Below are positions 9,269 through 20,189 of a DNA stretch of 64,000 bases, in pieces. Both the position numbers and the translations under genes were made by a program. Position 1 is the stretch's first letter. Every line of letters begins with the position of its first letter. The notes beneath the pieces were generated by a model that worked only from the letters and a program-made list of their open reading frames with translations, was not told the origin of the DNA and made no database searches. Origin of the DNA: Yponomeuta sedellus (lineage: Eukaryota; Arthropoda; Insecta; Lepidoptera; Yponomeutidae); contig OW203722.1 in the NCBI GenBank assembly GCA_934045075.1, positions 186,001 to 250,000 on the forward strand, written 5' to 3'.

Positions 9269-10840
9269 TTAATGGTACATAAAAATTATGTATCAAAAAA
9301 ATGAAGCGCTTTACTGACTTTGAAAAGAAAAAAAATAGGTTTCTGCCAAAGCAAAGCGGATTTTCTGCGCGTGTTTTTTTCAGCGTATGCGGGGGGCAGG
9401 GCGGGGCGGCGGGAGCGTGAGAACAGGGTACGAATTATTGAAAGGATTCTTTTGTGTAAAAAAAACTGAAAGGAAGGTGAAACATCCCAACTCGTGCCGA
9501 AGCAAATGCTTAAAAAATAAAATATAGCGTCGAAGACGCGACGTTCGATTGCTCTCGCAGGGCTCCGGTAATCTCTTTACACTCTTTTGTTGTTTTTCTC
9601 ATTCAACTCGCAATTTATTGTTCGGTAATGTTCTTCGGTACGGCCCAGTCCCAATTCCCTCACGCCGAACACCGAGCCCCGTGTAGTTACGGCGATGCCT
9701 AGTCAAACAGTTGCGATCGCAAAATACGTTTGTTGTACACAATGACTATGCTATTATTGTAAGTAATGGCTGATTGGCTAGGGCAACCACTGCAATAGGT
9801 AATCGGAGCCAATTACCATAATGATTCACCGAGCCACAAATCCGCGTAATAAATTAAATTTTCCGCCGAAACAAATTCGGAAGTGCTGCGTAATCAAATA
9901 GAAACGACGTCGGAACTGGATCGGCAGCCGGCGGCAACTAGCCGCCAACTAATTAGCATTCAAATTGAAAAAGGCTCACTAATATAATGGCTTACCACTC
10001 ACGCGACCGCCCGCGCCCGCCGCTTGCCTATTGCATAAAAGAACTCGGTACCTTCACTTCAAGTTTTATTTATTAGCAAACACATGCGAGCTTGCCTTTA
10101 CAGTTCTGATAGAAAAGGAGCTGAAGAACAGTGGCAATTGAACTAGTTACTAATTACGTACAATTAATTACGAGCACTCTCTTACGTCTTGTACTCTTAA
10201 GTTAAGAAATATCTGTGTAATTTCCATTTGGACTACGTTATGTAAGATCGAATCAAGCGACAAAATCGAAAAAAATAAGTTATGAATGCAGTTCAATTCT
10301 ACGCATGATAAACTAGGTATTCAGCTATTTTTTTCGTCAAAAATCACTTCTAGTGCCTTATAATAAGGGGTTGAATCAAGCGCCAGATCAAACTTTGTAA
10401 GAACCTGCGCACCAATTTATTACGTATTAAAGAATTGTGCGCCAGAATTTATAATATTTTCAATCATTTTTAAAACGCAATATCGAATCGCAATCCAAAA
10501 ATGGCATTTAATTCGTAAATGCATATCATCAATTATACGATATTTCACTCGATTGAGGATCAAACGCCATCGTCTGGCTTTTGATTTGTTAATGCAATTT
10601 CATGATTTCGGGCGAGTGGCGGCGCGGGCGGGTGGCGAAGCATCATTATCACGTCATAAGCTACTCCGGAAGAATGTTTTGGCTATTTGTCTATCATATT
10701 CAATAAATAGAGCTTTAGAAGTTGGTTTATTACTTTTATTTTTAGAAAGAGTTTCTTTTTAAATGTTACTGGATCCACATTAGAAAAGAAGAGATTTTTT
10801 AATTAAGTTAAGTATAAACGATGAAGAATAGAGTTTTATA
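9269..10840. other. Long unique stretch, candidate non-coding regulatory DNA
   Basis: No repeat family of this window is present. GC-rich blocks at about 9375-9425, 9530-9700, 9895-10030 and 10600-10660 alternate with ATTA-rich segments (CTAATTAGCATTCAAATTG near 9949; several ATTA and CAAT words at 10440-10600). The mix of CG islands with homeodomain-type AT motifs and little repeat content is what insect enhancer clusters often look like, but the sequence alone cannot show function. No splice-bounded exon is evident. Confidence 0.35.
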
Positions 10841-11159
10841 AGCTTGTTTTATGCTGTATGGTGTCGGCCTAGAGAATAGCACCAACCCAAATTCTTCCCG
10901 CGGGTGTCATTGGGCTAATTACAGGGCTACCTCAGGCTGCCACAAATAACTGACCCTGGCAACGTTCAACGGACGCACTCTGAGGCTTGACCATAATCTA
11001 GCGCAGTTGGAAGTGGAGCTAGAGAAGATTAAATGACATGTTCTACGGCTATGTGAAGTCCGTAGAGAGGAGGAGGACGCCGTAATTGTAGACTCAGGCC
11101 ATCTTTTCTACTTTCGCGAGGGTGATAAAACATCCCAGGGTGGCGAAGGTTTCCTAGTC

Positions 11160-11600
11160 ACTAAGGCCCTTTCTAACAACATTGAAGAAGTCATTCAGGT
11201 TTACGCACCGACCTCGACACACTCAGATGATGAATTGGAGGATAAGTACGAAGACATATCCAAAGCCCTACATAATACCACAAAAACTTACTTCAACGTT
11301 GTTATGGGGGACTTTAATGGCAAGGTGAGAACCCAGAGTGGCAACGAATCCCGAATAGGCCCGCATGCTTATGGAGTCAGGAATCACTTACTTGAGAAAG
11401 AGGAAGTATTCATGATGAACTCTTTCTTCAAGAAACAGCCTAAATGGCTAAACATGAGATCGACTTTATCATGACGGATAGCAAGCATATATGATGTCTC
11501 AGTGATCAACAGGTTCAATACCGGATCCGATCACCGACTTTTCCGCGGTTCCCTGAATATCAACTTGAAGCTTAAGAGAAACCGTCTGATGAAGTCCACG
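11160..11600 (+). pseudogene. LINE-2 endonuclease domain relic
   Basis: The reading contains an IQVYAPTSTHSDDELED stretch and VVMGDFNGKV, the metal-binding GDFN motif of apurinic-type endonucleases in non-LTR elements. A frame change near 11470 is followed by NTGSDHRLFRGSLNI, which carries the catalytic SDH motif. In an intact LINE this domain nicks the target for target-primed reverse transcription. Here it is broken by frame changes and joined directly to C-terminal sequence, so no functional protein is expected. Confidence 0.75.
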
Positions 11601-11819
11601 CTCCGACCTAACCCAATCCAAATCATGGCAGCACCGAGAAATTCCAGCAGCTTCTCGGGTATAGATTTGTTGCCTAGGAGCCCACCGACGACGCTGACGA
11701 GACCCTACACAATCAGGTCGAAACTCCGAGGGACGAGAGCATCAAGCTTTGCAAAACGCAGCGGACTAGCAGGAAATCCAAACTTTCGGCGGACCCTCGG
11801 GTTGCTGACAAAGTCTTCT

Positions 11820-12275
11820 CGGAGAAGACTCAGCGTAGTTTGAAAACGAAAGTTTTCAACCAGTGCGTCCTACCTGTGATAACCTACGAAGCCAAGACGT
11901 GGACACTCACGAAAGGGCTGATCCACCAGTTCAAAGCGCTCAGCGAGCTATGGAGAAAGCTATGCTCGGGAATTTCTCTGAAGGATAGGATTCGTAACGA
12001 ATGCATCCGACAGAGAACCAAAGTTATCGACATAGCTCAGAGAATTAGCGAGCTGAAGTGGCAGTGGGCTGGCCATATCTCGCGAAGAACCGACAAATGT
12101 TGGGGTAAACGTGTTCTTGAGTGGAGACTCGGCAAACGTGGTGTAGGACGCCCTTCCACCAGGTAGGATGACGATCTGCGAAAAACTGCCGGCAGATGCT
12201 GGAAGCGGCAAGCTGAAGACAGGGCGCGATGGCGCTCATTAGGGGAAGGCTATGTCCAGCAGTGGACTAACATAT
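11820..12275 (+). pseudogene. LINE-2 reverse-transcriptase C-terminal region relic
   Basis: The reading KVFNQCVLPVITYEAKTWTL is the usual start of the region after the RT fingers and palm in RTE-like and related LINEs. It is followed by LKDRIRNECIRQRTKVIDIA and WQWAGHISRRTD. A second copy on the minus strand at 29693-29935 carries the same words, so both are the same family. A stop near 12164 and the missing catalytic FADD-type core show it is dead. Confidence 0.8.
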
Positions 12276-12310
12276 AGCCTGAAGAAGCAGAAGAAGCAGC
12301 TTGTTTTTAT

Positions 12311-13550
12311 TTTTGATTTCGGAAGCCTTTTTTGTTTGTATTATTGACCTGTAATAGTATCAAAATTTATGATAACAAAATACCTACCTAAAAATTACAA
12401 GATTATCAATATATTTTTCAAATAGTAAATATTTTGTTTTAAAGTACCAACTATTAAATTCGTTCAAATAGATAACTATCGTAATCAGTGGCACATTTGT
12501 TTTAGTGACTAGTTATCTACTTTGTATTAAAATATGTGGATTTAATCTTATCGCGCATTTTATTTCGCCCGAAACAAATTGCACTAAAGAATCAAACGAC
12601 AGTAATCGTTGCATAGTACGTTTTTGCAAATAAAATTAGTCTGAATCGAGCGTTAATACAATAACGAATTAAGCGGAAAAATGACTATTGTTTTAAAAGT
12701 TAATTACATACCACAATATTTTCTTAACTGACATGAACTATATACACGGTGGGACCTTCAGAGTAAAAATTATGCTCTTAACTTAAAATATGTAGGCTCA
12801 GCGACTATTTTCAATTTGAAATCTTTGAAGCCCGTTTTCTCATTTCTAACAAAGTGTCGGTTGATCTCTTCTTACATAACACCGTCCATTTTTATGTACA
12901 ATAACGTGTTCCCTATCTATTTATCTTTACGAGCACCAATACGGTGGCCGACCGGCGACCATGTGGACTCATCCACTCTGGGCAGGTTGCTGAGTGAATG
13001 CACCAGAGCAGAATCTGACCTCGAGGTATGGTGAGCCAGCCACTCTACATTAGTCCTCAATAATTCGTTTTCATGAGGACTACGGTAAAAGCTCTGTAAA
13101 GAGTTTACCACACCGACCTTCACACAGTTAGTATTAAAGACAGTAACTTAATGAGTGACTATCTAGACAGGAGAGCGCAAAGGGCAGACGTTTCTTGAGC
13201 TTTAGGTTAAGTCATACCTGAAATTTTGGCAAATAGCCTCACAGTAACGCTATTGTTCTACGTACACATCTCTAGCTAGCCTTTCTCTTTCCAAAAACAC
13301 TGAAAAGCTGAAAAACTGAGCCGGCGGCTCAGAGAGCTGGACTGTACGGAGGACCTTCAATAGGCTAAGACGAACGAAAGATAACCTCTAGAAATGAGGA
13401 TTTCTACCACCAGACGCCAACGTCAGCTGAACTTGCGGGGAAACACTCACCACTATGCAAGTGATAAAATATCCATAATCCCCATTGACTTGCACCCGGG
13501 ACGACCTTACGAGGACTACCCTACGTGCAATAGATGTGGCGAGAAAACTG
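12311..13550. other. Unique AT-rich stretch, no gene
   Basis: AT-rich DNA at 12320-12700 has many ATTA/TAAT words. 12930-13400 is more balanced in composition and has open frames on both strands (12816-13034 plus, 12917-13123 minus) with no motif I can identify. No repeat shared with the rest of the window was seen. Confidence 0.35.
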
Positions 13551-13662
13551 TACAGAATTATCTGACAAAACTAACAAAGGCGGCTGGATCACCCTCAATC
13601 GAATATGAAGAAAGAGTCGCTTGCCAGAAAGCGAGCAGTACTCTTATATCACTACAGGCCTG
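13551..13662 (+). repeat. Second copy of the 112-bp duplicated segment
   Basis: Nearly identical to 8511-8622. Here it sits within an open frame (13394-13759) of 121 codons whose N-terminal part contains a CNRCGEKT stretch, reminiscent of one half of a zinc knuckle but too little to assign. The sharp edges suggest a mobile or recombined unit. Confidence 0.6.
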
Positions 13663-14512
13663 CCGAAGAGATCCAAGCTTACCGATAACGGCAGTCCGTT
13701 GCTTTTCCGTGCTTTTATCGTCAATGATCGTCTGGGCGGGTGTTTCCTTGTCTTACTGATATCCCCGGCGGTACAGCGAATTTTTGCTAATTTCAAGATT
13801 GATAATTTTCATTAAGAGCCTGGCTTATCTGCATGTCTTTCTCTTCCACATGTGTTTTTGGTATGTCATTTGTGATATTACATTGTTTTTGAACCAGTTG
13901 TATTTTGAACTGATTTAAGGATACTTTGTTGATGTATTTAGAGAGTGCTTCTGTAAATGTTTGGTGTGTATTGCGACGACCCGCGCGAGCCCTGACACCT
14001 AATACTCAATATATTGATTCGTGAATGAAATGGGCCAAAATGCAATAAAATATTACTACTTTTTTACAACATCATCAAACTCTTCTCCTCCAATTGCTCT
14101 GTATTTGATTTTATTTTTGTGTTTTACGACAAAGCTATTTGAAGGATTCTTTAGCTTACACTTGGGACTACGATAATTAGAGATATTGCGACTTTTGTGA
14201 GTAAAAGGGCACTTAAATCTGCGTAGCCTTTGCTATTACTTGAAGTTTTACGCTTCTTGTGCGATAAAATAATATATTTTCCTAAGAGAGTCGGTCATAT
14301 AAAAGTTGTAAAAGCGTCGTAAAATTGATGCGCCATTGAGGCTAGTTAAGAGTGTGCAGCAAGTTGTACTCGGGTAGTTCACAGCTGCGCCGCTCGCCCC
14401 CCCACACCCCGCCGGTGACCACTAGAGAGCCGTTAAACTTAGACCATTGAAGTTGGATATACAAAAGATCTGCTCAACAGCGAGTCTAAAAGCTTTTGTT
14501 CCACTTCACATA
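13663..14512. other. No recognisable gene; one GC island
   Basis: Mostly AT-rich and unassigned. A C-rich block at about 14385-14425 is the only compositional anomaly. Confidence 0.4.
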
Positions 14513-14523
14513 TATGATTAGTT

Positions 14524-14802
14524 CGATATCAACTCTTGTAGGTCCCAGCTGTTGGGGCACGAGTCTCTTCCTGCATCGTGGGAAGGTTAGGCCATACTCC
14601 ACTACGGGGGCCAAGTCCGGGCTGGTGGAGGATTGTAAGACAGTGGCGTCAGAAGTTATCAAGCCACCCATAAGGCCTCTGACATGGCTTAATGACTGCC
14701 ATTACATGACAGCCGGCACCAAAGGCTTAACTCAACTGTTGCTTAACTCAAGTGATTGGTTCCAATCACTCGGTTCGACTAGGCTACGAGCGCTTCGAAC
14801 GA
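14524..14802 (-). mobile_element. 5S-derived SINE family E, copy 1 with TSD
   Basis: On the minus strand the 5' end reads AGCGCTCGTAGCCTAGTCG, then GAGTTAAGCAACAG, as in the other family E copies. The box C part of the 5S region is deleted. The 3' half contains GGCCAAGTCCGGGCT-type sequence (in plus orientation) and GTTGGGGCACGAG, and ends at GATATCAACTC. The flanks share ATGATTAGTT (about 14514-14523 and 14803-14812). Confidence 0.75.
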
Positions 14803-15129
14803 TGATTAGTTAGAGTTTTTCCCAATCTATTGTCTTGTTCAGTTACTAATAATAATATCGAATTGTATCGAAATTCAATCATTCAAAATAAAATGAAATA
14901 ATGTAATCAATAAACATAGATTGCCTGTCTGCATAATAAAAATATAATGCCTAATCATATCGGGTCGCCCACGATACAGGCTATGCAAAATGTGGGTAAC
15001 CACTATTCTAATGTTGTTTACACAAAATTTTATTTTTAGTATCTAAACACTATATAGTTATTGTTATGTGGCATTGTGTATTATTCTTTATAAAAATAAA
15101 TATAATTTCATATTATTATTTGATACCTA

Positions 15130-15300
15130 GTGGGTGGCATACGACGGACAACGAAATCGAGGCCGGCCTAGAAGACGGTGGAGAGATGACCTCGACAATC
15201 ATCTGCCGGAGTGGTCTGAGGTGGCCCAAGACAGAAAACTCTGGCGGGAAGGCCTTTACCCAACAGTGGGACACAAAGTTAGAGGCTATGTAAAAAAAAG
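15130..15300 (+). pseudogene. LINE RT C-terminal end fragment
   Basis: The reading GRPRRRWRDDLDNHLPEW, followed by VAQDRKLWREG, is the standard last segment of many insect LINE ORF2 proteins. The piece is truncated 5', ends in a run of A and GTTATTTG, and is too short to name the clade with certainty. Confidence 0.7.
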
Positions 15301-15412
15301 TTATTTGAATAGATAGATGTAATTTTATTTATTGTACACAGAAATTTACGAATAATAATTATTAATACCACTCGCGAACTGTGACGGAAGACATCGTGAG
15401 GAAACCGAAGTG

Positions 15413-15672
15413 TCTTCTTCTTTTCTTCTTCTTCTGGCTATATTAGTCCACTGCTGGACATAGCCCTCCCCTAATAAGCGCAAGGTTGTGCCATCATTGG
15501 GGGGTAGTGCCCATAATCCCCATGCTGGGCATGCGGGTTGGGGATCGCAGTTTGGTGAAATTGTACTGCAGGGGGCGCTGCTGCCCACCCCCCGGTTTAT
15601 ATCCCTTAGTCGCCTTTTACGACATCCACGGGAAGAATTTGGGTTGGTGCTATTCTCTAGGGCCGACACCGC
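15413..15672 (-). mobile_element. LINE-2 mini-derivative (5' end joined to 3' end)
   Basis: On the minus strand it starts with the LINE-2 5' end (GGTGTCGGCCCTAGAGAATA, then GTCGTAAAAGGCGACTAAGG). It runs through a C/G-rich stretch (CCCCAACCCGCATGCCCAGC) and ends with the LINE-2 3' end (GGGAGGGCTATGTCCAGCAG, then GAAGAAGAAG). No endonuclease or RT sequence lies between. A related copy at 27683 has the same internal join, so this is a derived short family and not a random deletion. Confidence 0.75.
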
Positions 15673-15691
15673 ACAGCCGGAGCGTCTAACG

Positions 15692-15812
15692 TGTTCAAAT
15701 AGCTCGGCGCTTAAAATTGCCCATTCGTGGTGGGCACGCGAGGTAATTAAGCCCATACTTTATATCTGAAAGAAGCCCTGTGCCCTGTAGTGGGACGTTT
15801 GTAGGCTACATG
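15692..15812 (+). repeat. Repeat family F copy
   Basis: Contains GTGTTCAAATAGCTC, TGGTGGGCACGCGAGG, AATTAAGCCCATAC and TAGTGGGACGTTTGTAGG. It abuts the 5' end of the mini-LINE, so the two may have nested. The family class is unknown. Confidence 0.55.
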
Positions 15813-16599
15813 TAAACGTAAAAAAAATATTGGCCAAAAAACGTAATACTTGTACTACAGAATTTCACAAAAATATTTTCACTGAAATAATGTTATGTAA
15901 ATATTAGCACCTGTTGCTGTGATAGGTAAGAGACTGTGTTGCTAAATGAAATTATTAATATTTTTTTTTGCTGTAAATCTATTTATTTCATAATTTTATT
16001 TGGTCTCCGAAATCGATTTTGAGTGATATGAATGGTTGGTGTTTTGTGACGTCTATGTTTTACGAAAATACATTAATTATTGTATTTTACTGCATTTTAT
16101 GAACCTTGCTGGCTGATATACTAGTACAGTTGGCCGACTGTACTAGCGACATAGTCGCTAGTACAGTCGGCCAACAGCTGACAAGCCCACAATTCATTTG
16201 TTAACTCTTCTCTGGCGTCGCATAAAAGCGAATATTAAATGAATAACAACTTTTTATCCCTTTCCATTTTTTTTTAACTTTATTAGTAACAATAACAGCG
16301 TAATAATTATGCTTGCTAATTAAGTAACAGCTAAAAATAAGGTCAATAATAGTTGTCCACAGTTTACCAATTAAATAATACAATAAATGCGTTAGCACAG
16401 AGAATACGCTGGACTAATGCTTTAAAAATTGGTTGATAGCCAAATATTATTTGCGTTTTAGTGCATATATATAGTATTAATTTAATTATATTTAAGTGTT
16501 AAACATTAAAATTTAATTAAGATAAAAAATAAACGGGAGGGCAAGTGAGCGTGCAATTTTTTGGGAGTCATGAGTGAGTGTGATTATAATTATTGTACA
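15813..16599. repeat. AT-rich DNA with one perfect 21-bp hairpin
   Basis: At 16130-16174 two 21-bp arms (beginning TTGGCCGACTGT) are perfect inverse copies with a 3-nt loop. The stretch is otherwise AT-rich with no gene or repeat I recognise. Confidence 0.6.
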
Positions 16600-17345
16600 T
16601 GTTACCGGCAATCTGTGTAATACGGTATTCTATACAATACCTAGGCAATGTATAGAATACCTAAAACGTTAAGGTATTGTATGAAATATTTTTCATTTTA
16701 TAGTTTGCCTTGGCATTCTATACAATACCGAATGCGCTACCGGCATTGTGTGTAAAAGGGGTAACAGTTTAGAAATAAGCTTCCTCAATAGGGGTTTAGG
16801 GTTAGGAAGGAGGAAACATAAATGAAACTATGTACTATAATTAGCCCCTCCGTTCTTGCGTAATATTGTGCAGTCAACCATGCAAGTCATAGCGGCTAAG
16901 GCTGGTCACTAAAGAATTATTTGTGATTTTTTATTCCTCTTATTAAAAAAAAAACCTAACACCCGAAGTTCCAGCATGGAGCGAGCGGAGCGAAGAAACT
17001 TCGAACCTAATTTCGGTTTGCAAACTGAAACTATCTGGAAGCATTTTTATATTTAAACATACTGAGGAAAGTATAGGCACTCAGGCAGCCCAGGCTACAA
17101 GCGATTCTTTCTTCTTACTTACTTAACATTGATAAATACAGGCCCAAATATAGTTATTTTACACATCGCCGGTGGAGCAGCAGGAACTCTATAAAATACC
17201 TAGGAATTGAATACATTACCTAGGTAAAGTATATAATGGAAAATAGTATTCATAATATTTCAAACATTGCCTAGACGCCATAGGTATTCTATACCTTACC
17301 TAGGTATTGTATAGAATACCTGAATTATACAGATTGCCGGTAACA
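16600..17345. mobile_element. Inverted-repeat element of about 0.75 kb
   Basis: The left end (TGTTACCGGCAATCTGTGTA) is inverted at the right end, and the similarity continues inward through several ATAGAATACCT/AGGTATTCTATA modules. Together they form interrupted terminal repeats of about 60 bp. Two further copies of the ACCGGCAT and GGTATTGTATAGAAT words lie near 16700-16745. There is no coding frame. It resembles a foldback or MITE element, but no target-site duplication is obvious. Confidence 0.65.
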
Positions 17346-17675
17346 TACACACTAAACCGCTTTTTATAAATTATGTACCCAACAAATTAAGGCTTCAGGA
17401 AAGTAGCGAATCAATCACTCGCTCGCAGAGTCAATAACAATGAAGCTGATTAGTCACGTACGGGGGGCCCTCCCGGAGTTGGCCGATGGCGCCGCCAATT
17501 AACGTGACAAGATCCTGCCGGGCCCGATTGGCAAGCACAATAGTTACACGAGTAACTTGTCGAATTATACCAGTGCTCTGTCGGACCTGTTGGTTAGGAT
17601 AGTCTGAATGTCTACTATATAGTAGACATCTTCATCTAATCGTTTAATCTAATGTTGGTTGGCAGGAATATATAT
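17346..17675. other. Unique stretch with GC block
   Basis: A GC-rich block at about 17455-17530 (CCGATGGCGCCGCCAATTAACG) stands out against AT-rich flanks. No repeat or gene was identified. Confidence 0.3.
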
Positions 17676-17866
17676 GACTAGCAGTGCCCCGCGGGGCACC
17701 CGCGGTTTATCGATTTTCCCATACAATAAAACGTAGCCTTTGTGTTAATCCAGGGTGTCACCTAACTCCATACCAAATTTCATAAAAATTGCTCCGGCCA
17801 TTTAGACGTGAAGAAGCAACAAAGATACACACTCACAAACTTTAGATTTTATAATATTATTTCTTA
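17676..17866 (+). repeat. Abundant lepidopteran-type interspersed repeat
   Basis: The opening GTGCCCCGCGGGGCACCCGC, the phrase CATACCAAATTTCATAAAAA and the end TTATAATATTA match a very common repeat style in moth genomes. Related worn copies lie at 18650-18985 and 46220-46510. The element class is not clear from the sequence. Confidence 0.5.
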
Positions 17867-17879
17867 ATGATTCGCGATA

Positions 17880-18287
17880 CTCATACATAGTTATATATTA
17901 AACGGGTCAAATCGCGATTATTTATTAGGTAATAGTAAATTACACAACTAGGGTGGTAATACAAAGAAAGGCCGAGATCGCAGAAGTTTGCGGCCCGAGC
18001 TGCAAGCGAGGGACGTAAATATGCGATCGAGAGCTTTCTTTATTACCTCCCGTATTGTGTACATCTTTTTATGTCTACACTTGGCCAGGAAGCGGCTTTT
18101 TCCGTACGTGCAGCGTGCGGAAAAAGCCACTTTATGGCCAGGTGTGGCATAAAACATAATTACATAATTTCCCGTTTCGGCAGTCTACCTGAAACCACGA
18201 CAACTGTAACGCTGCCGAAACGTCGGGAATTAAGGTAATTACGTTTTACCTGATAAATAATCGCGATTTGACTCGTTTAATATATAG
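17880..18287. mobile_element. Family P (Penelope-like terminus), inverted pair with nested hairpin
   Basis: TATATATTAAACGGGTCAAA and the following CGCGATTATTTATTAGGTAA at the left are inverted at 18244-18287. Between them lie a CCGAAACGTCGGGAATTAAG module (about 18213-18232) and a hairpin at about 18076-18147 with GCGGCTTTTTCCGT arms. The CGAAACGTCG and CGCGATT modules match the arms of the Penelope fragment at 1.1-1.6 kb. This may be a solo, rearranged terminal repeat. Confidence 0.55.
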
Positions 18288-18334
18288 CTATTTATATTAT
18301 TAGTATGATGTGATGTGATATTATATATACGTTT

Positions 18335-18545
18335 GGGGTCCCCTGGGGTGGACTGGTGCTAGAGTGGAGACGCCCTGCAAACGCAGCGTAGGACGCCCTG
18401 TGTCCAGGTGGAGCAACGACATTTGCAAAGTGGTGCGGAGAGACCGGAAGAGGAGAGCCAAAGATTGAGCTCAATGGCGTGTCTTTGGAGGGGTTTATGT
18501 CCAGAAGTGGACTGACACCGGTTGATTAAGATGATGATGATGAGC
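18335..18545 (+). mobile_element. RTE-like LINE 3' end
   Basis: The reading includes a decayed C-terminal ORF2 tail. The 3' UTR contains GTTTATGTCCAGAAGTGGAC and ends in GATGATGATGATGAG, a characteristic tail of RTE-type LINEs in moths. 5'-truncated. Confidence 0.75.
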
Positions 18546-18649
18546 ACGGCTAAACGATTTGCAAACTGTTTTAAAGAACATGTGTGCCTTGCTCATTGGC
18601 TAATTATGAAAAAGGTTATAATTTTTTTTTTTAAAAGATTCTAGGTATG

Positions 18650-18985
18650 GTAAAGGATCTTTGACTATTAATACTCGTTATTACATAGCAGCTGTCCTGG
18701 CGAACTTCGCACCGCCATAGAGCCCGTTTATACGATTTTTGTGACCATTTCAACGCAATAATAAATATTTTGGAGTTTGGCTTTCAAAAAGGTTACGGTA
18801 ATAATAAAATATTATCCCACGGGAATGCGTTACCGGAATACCAAATATATTATGTATCTATTCATGTCATTGTCTATCTCTTTGCCATAGTTTCATGTAA
18901 CTCCGTTCAGCCGTTATTACGTGATTAGGTAACAAACATCTGGACAAACATTCACATTTAATTTTATAATATGACTATAGGATAA
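18650..18985 (+). repeat. Worn copy of the interspersed repeat seen at 17676
   Basis: Contains CTCCGTTCAGCCGTTATTAC followed by ACAAACATCTGGACAAACAT and ends in TTATAATATGACTATAGG. This is the same 3' grammar as 17676-17866 but more diverged. Confidence 0.45.
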
Positions 18986-19528
18986 CCTATAGGGGTATTA
19001 AGGTTATAAGAGAGTTAGCAAAATAGATAATATTATAACCTGACTCTTCCTCAATTTGATGTATGCCGTCCGCCAACTGATTAGTGCTATGGCATCGCGC
19101 CACATCGCGTGACAGCGCTGGAGCGCTGAGTATCGAGCAGCGCTCCAGCGGGCGCTTGATTTACCGCGCGAGTTCGGGCATTAGCGGCCCAGCGCGCCTA
19201 ATTGCCGCGGAGAGTTATGGCCCCAGATACAGCCAGCCGCCGCAGCAAAGACACGGGTTGAAGATAGCGGAAAACAAACGTTCACGGTTGTAATGACGTA
19301 CATAAACTTCGCTGTAGCTTGGAGGCGTAGACAGAGCTTTGGTGGGCGATATTACCTCACTTTCCTTCGATAGAGTGGAATGATGGTTGGGTCCCATGAC
19401 TTAAAGCAACAGTCCCTTAACGAATCAATCAATCATTGCAAAGTGTAAAAAGTTGGTATACATTTTGTGGTACCTCTTACGGATATTGCAAAATGGGTGA
19501 GACTATAATCTAACATCAAAGCATTTAC
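18986..19528. other. Unique stretch with GC-rich island
   Basis: 19080-19290 is GC-rich (GCGCCACATCGCGTGACAGC, GAGCGCTGAGTATCGAGCAG) with direct GAGCGCT words, and could be a regulatory island. No repeat or gene is recognised. Confidence 0.35.
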
Positions 19529-19665
19529 ATTATACATCTAGGTACAAGTCTTAGTACCTAGATGTATAATCACTAGATGTATGATTAGTTGGCATGGTTA
19601 GCCAGAGGTCGCGGGTTCGAGTACCGGCATGGGTGTAATTTTTAGCCTCTAAATAGGTTTTTACA
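19529..19665 (+). mobile_element. Hairpin joined to a family A fragment
   Basis: Perfect 17-bp arms (19529-19545 and 19554-19570, ATTATACATCTAGGTAC and its inverse) lie directly before a 5'-truncated family A 3' part. That part runs from GCATGGTTAGCCAGAGG through GGTTCGAGTACC to CTAAATAGGTTTTTAC. Confidence 0.6.
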
Positions 19666-20176
19666 AACCTTAGTATTTAAGAATTCATCCAGTGAATAAA
19701 TTCATTTTTCTATAAAGCAATATGTTTTTAAACTAGTTATAAATATTTTACATTTTTGTTCATCTTTTATTTCAAGGGGGAGGTTTTAACAAGCTGTTAT
19801 GTTAGGTGTTATACCCACCCATCGTTAACGAGGGGTTGAATTTACATCACGACTCAAACATTTTCACGGTCACTGCTCAAAGAGTGCAGACACTAACATC
19901 ATAGTAATTCAATCCACTTCGGTCCTGACAAACGATACTTTGTCGATTATACACAAAATATGTCTTTTCCCTCTCTACTTTCCTTCGACGTAAAGCAATT
20001 TTTACATAGTCTATTTTTACAAAGTCTATTTATGCTTAATTGTCCGATTTAGTAAAAAAGATTTTAACCTCGTAAATTGATAATTGATTTCAAAACTGGA
20101 TAATCTTTAGCGACCTTATGAACTTGGTTTAAATAATTGGCAGCGTGTTGTCTAAAATGGTCTCTGTTATATGAAC
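19666..20176. other. No recognisable feature
   Basis: AT-rich unique sequence. No gene, repeat or strong inverted repeat was seen. Confidence 0.4.
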
Positions 20177-20189
20177 TGAAAAGTTATAC

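Larger units (their letters stand above)
10853..12297 (+). mobile_element. LINE-2, RTE-like, internally deleted copy with TSD
   Basis: The 12-13 bp flank AGCTTGTTTTAT occurs at 10841-10852 and, with one extra T, at 12298-12310. The 5' end (GGTGTCGGCCTAGAGAATAG) matches the 5' ends of the mini-LINEs at 15.4 and 27.7 kb, and the 3' end (GTCCAGCAGTGGACTAACA then GAAGAAGCAG) matches the other LINE-2 tails. Inside are an endonuclease segment (GDFNGKV at about 11310) and the RT C-terminus, with the catalytic RT core missing. It is therefore a non-autonomous deletion derivative that was still mobilised. Confidence 0.8.

Noticed and set aside
13394..13759. Gag-like zinc-knuckle protein (CNRCGEKT)
   Set aside because: Only one CxxC pair is present, without the HxxxxC half, and the frame includes the duplicated 112-bp repeat.
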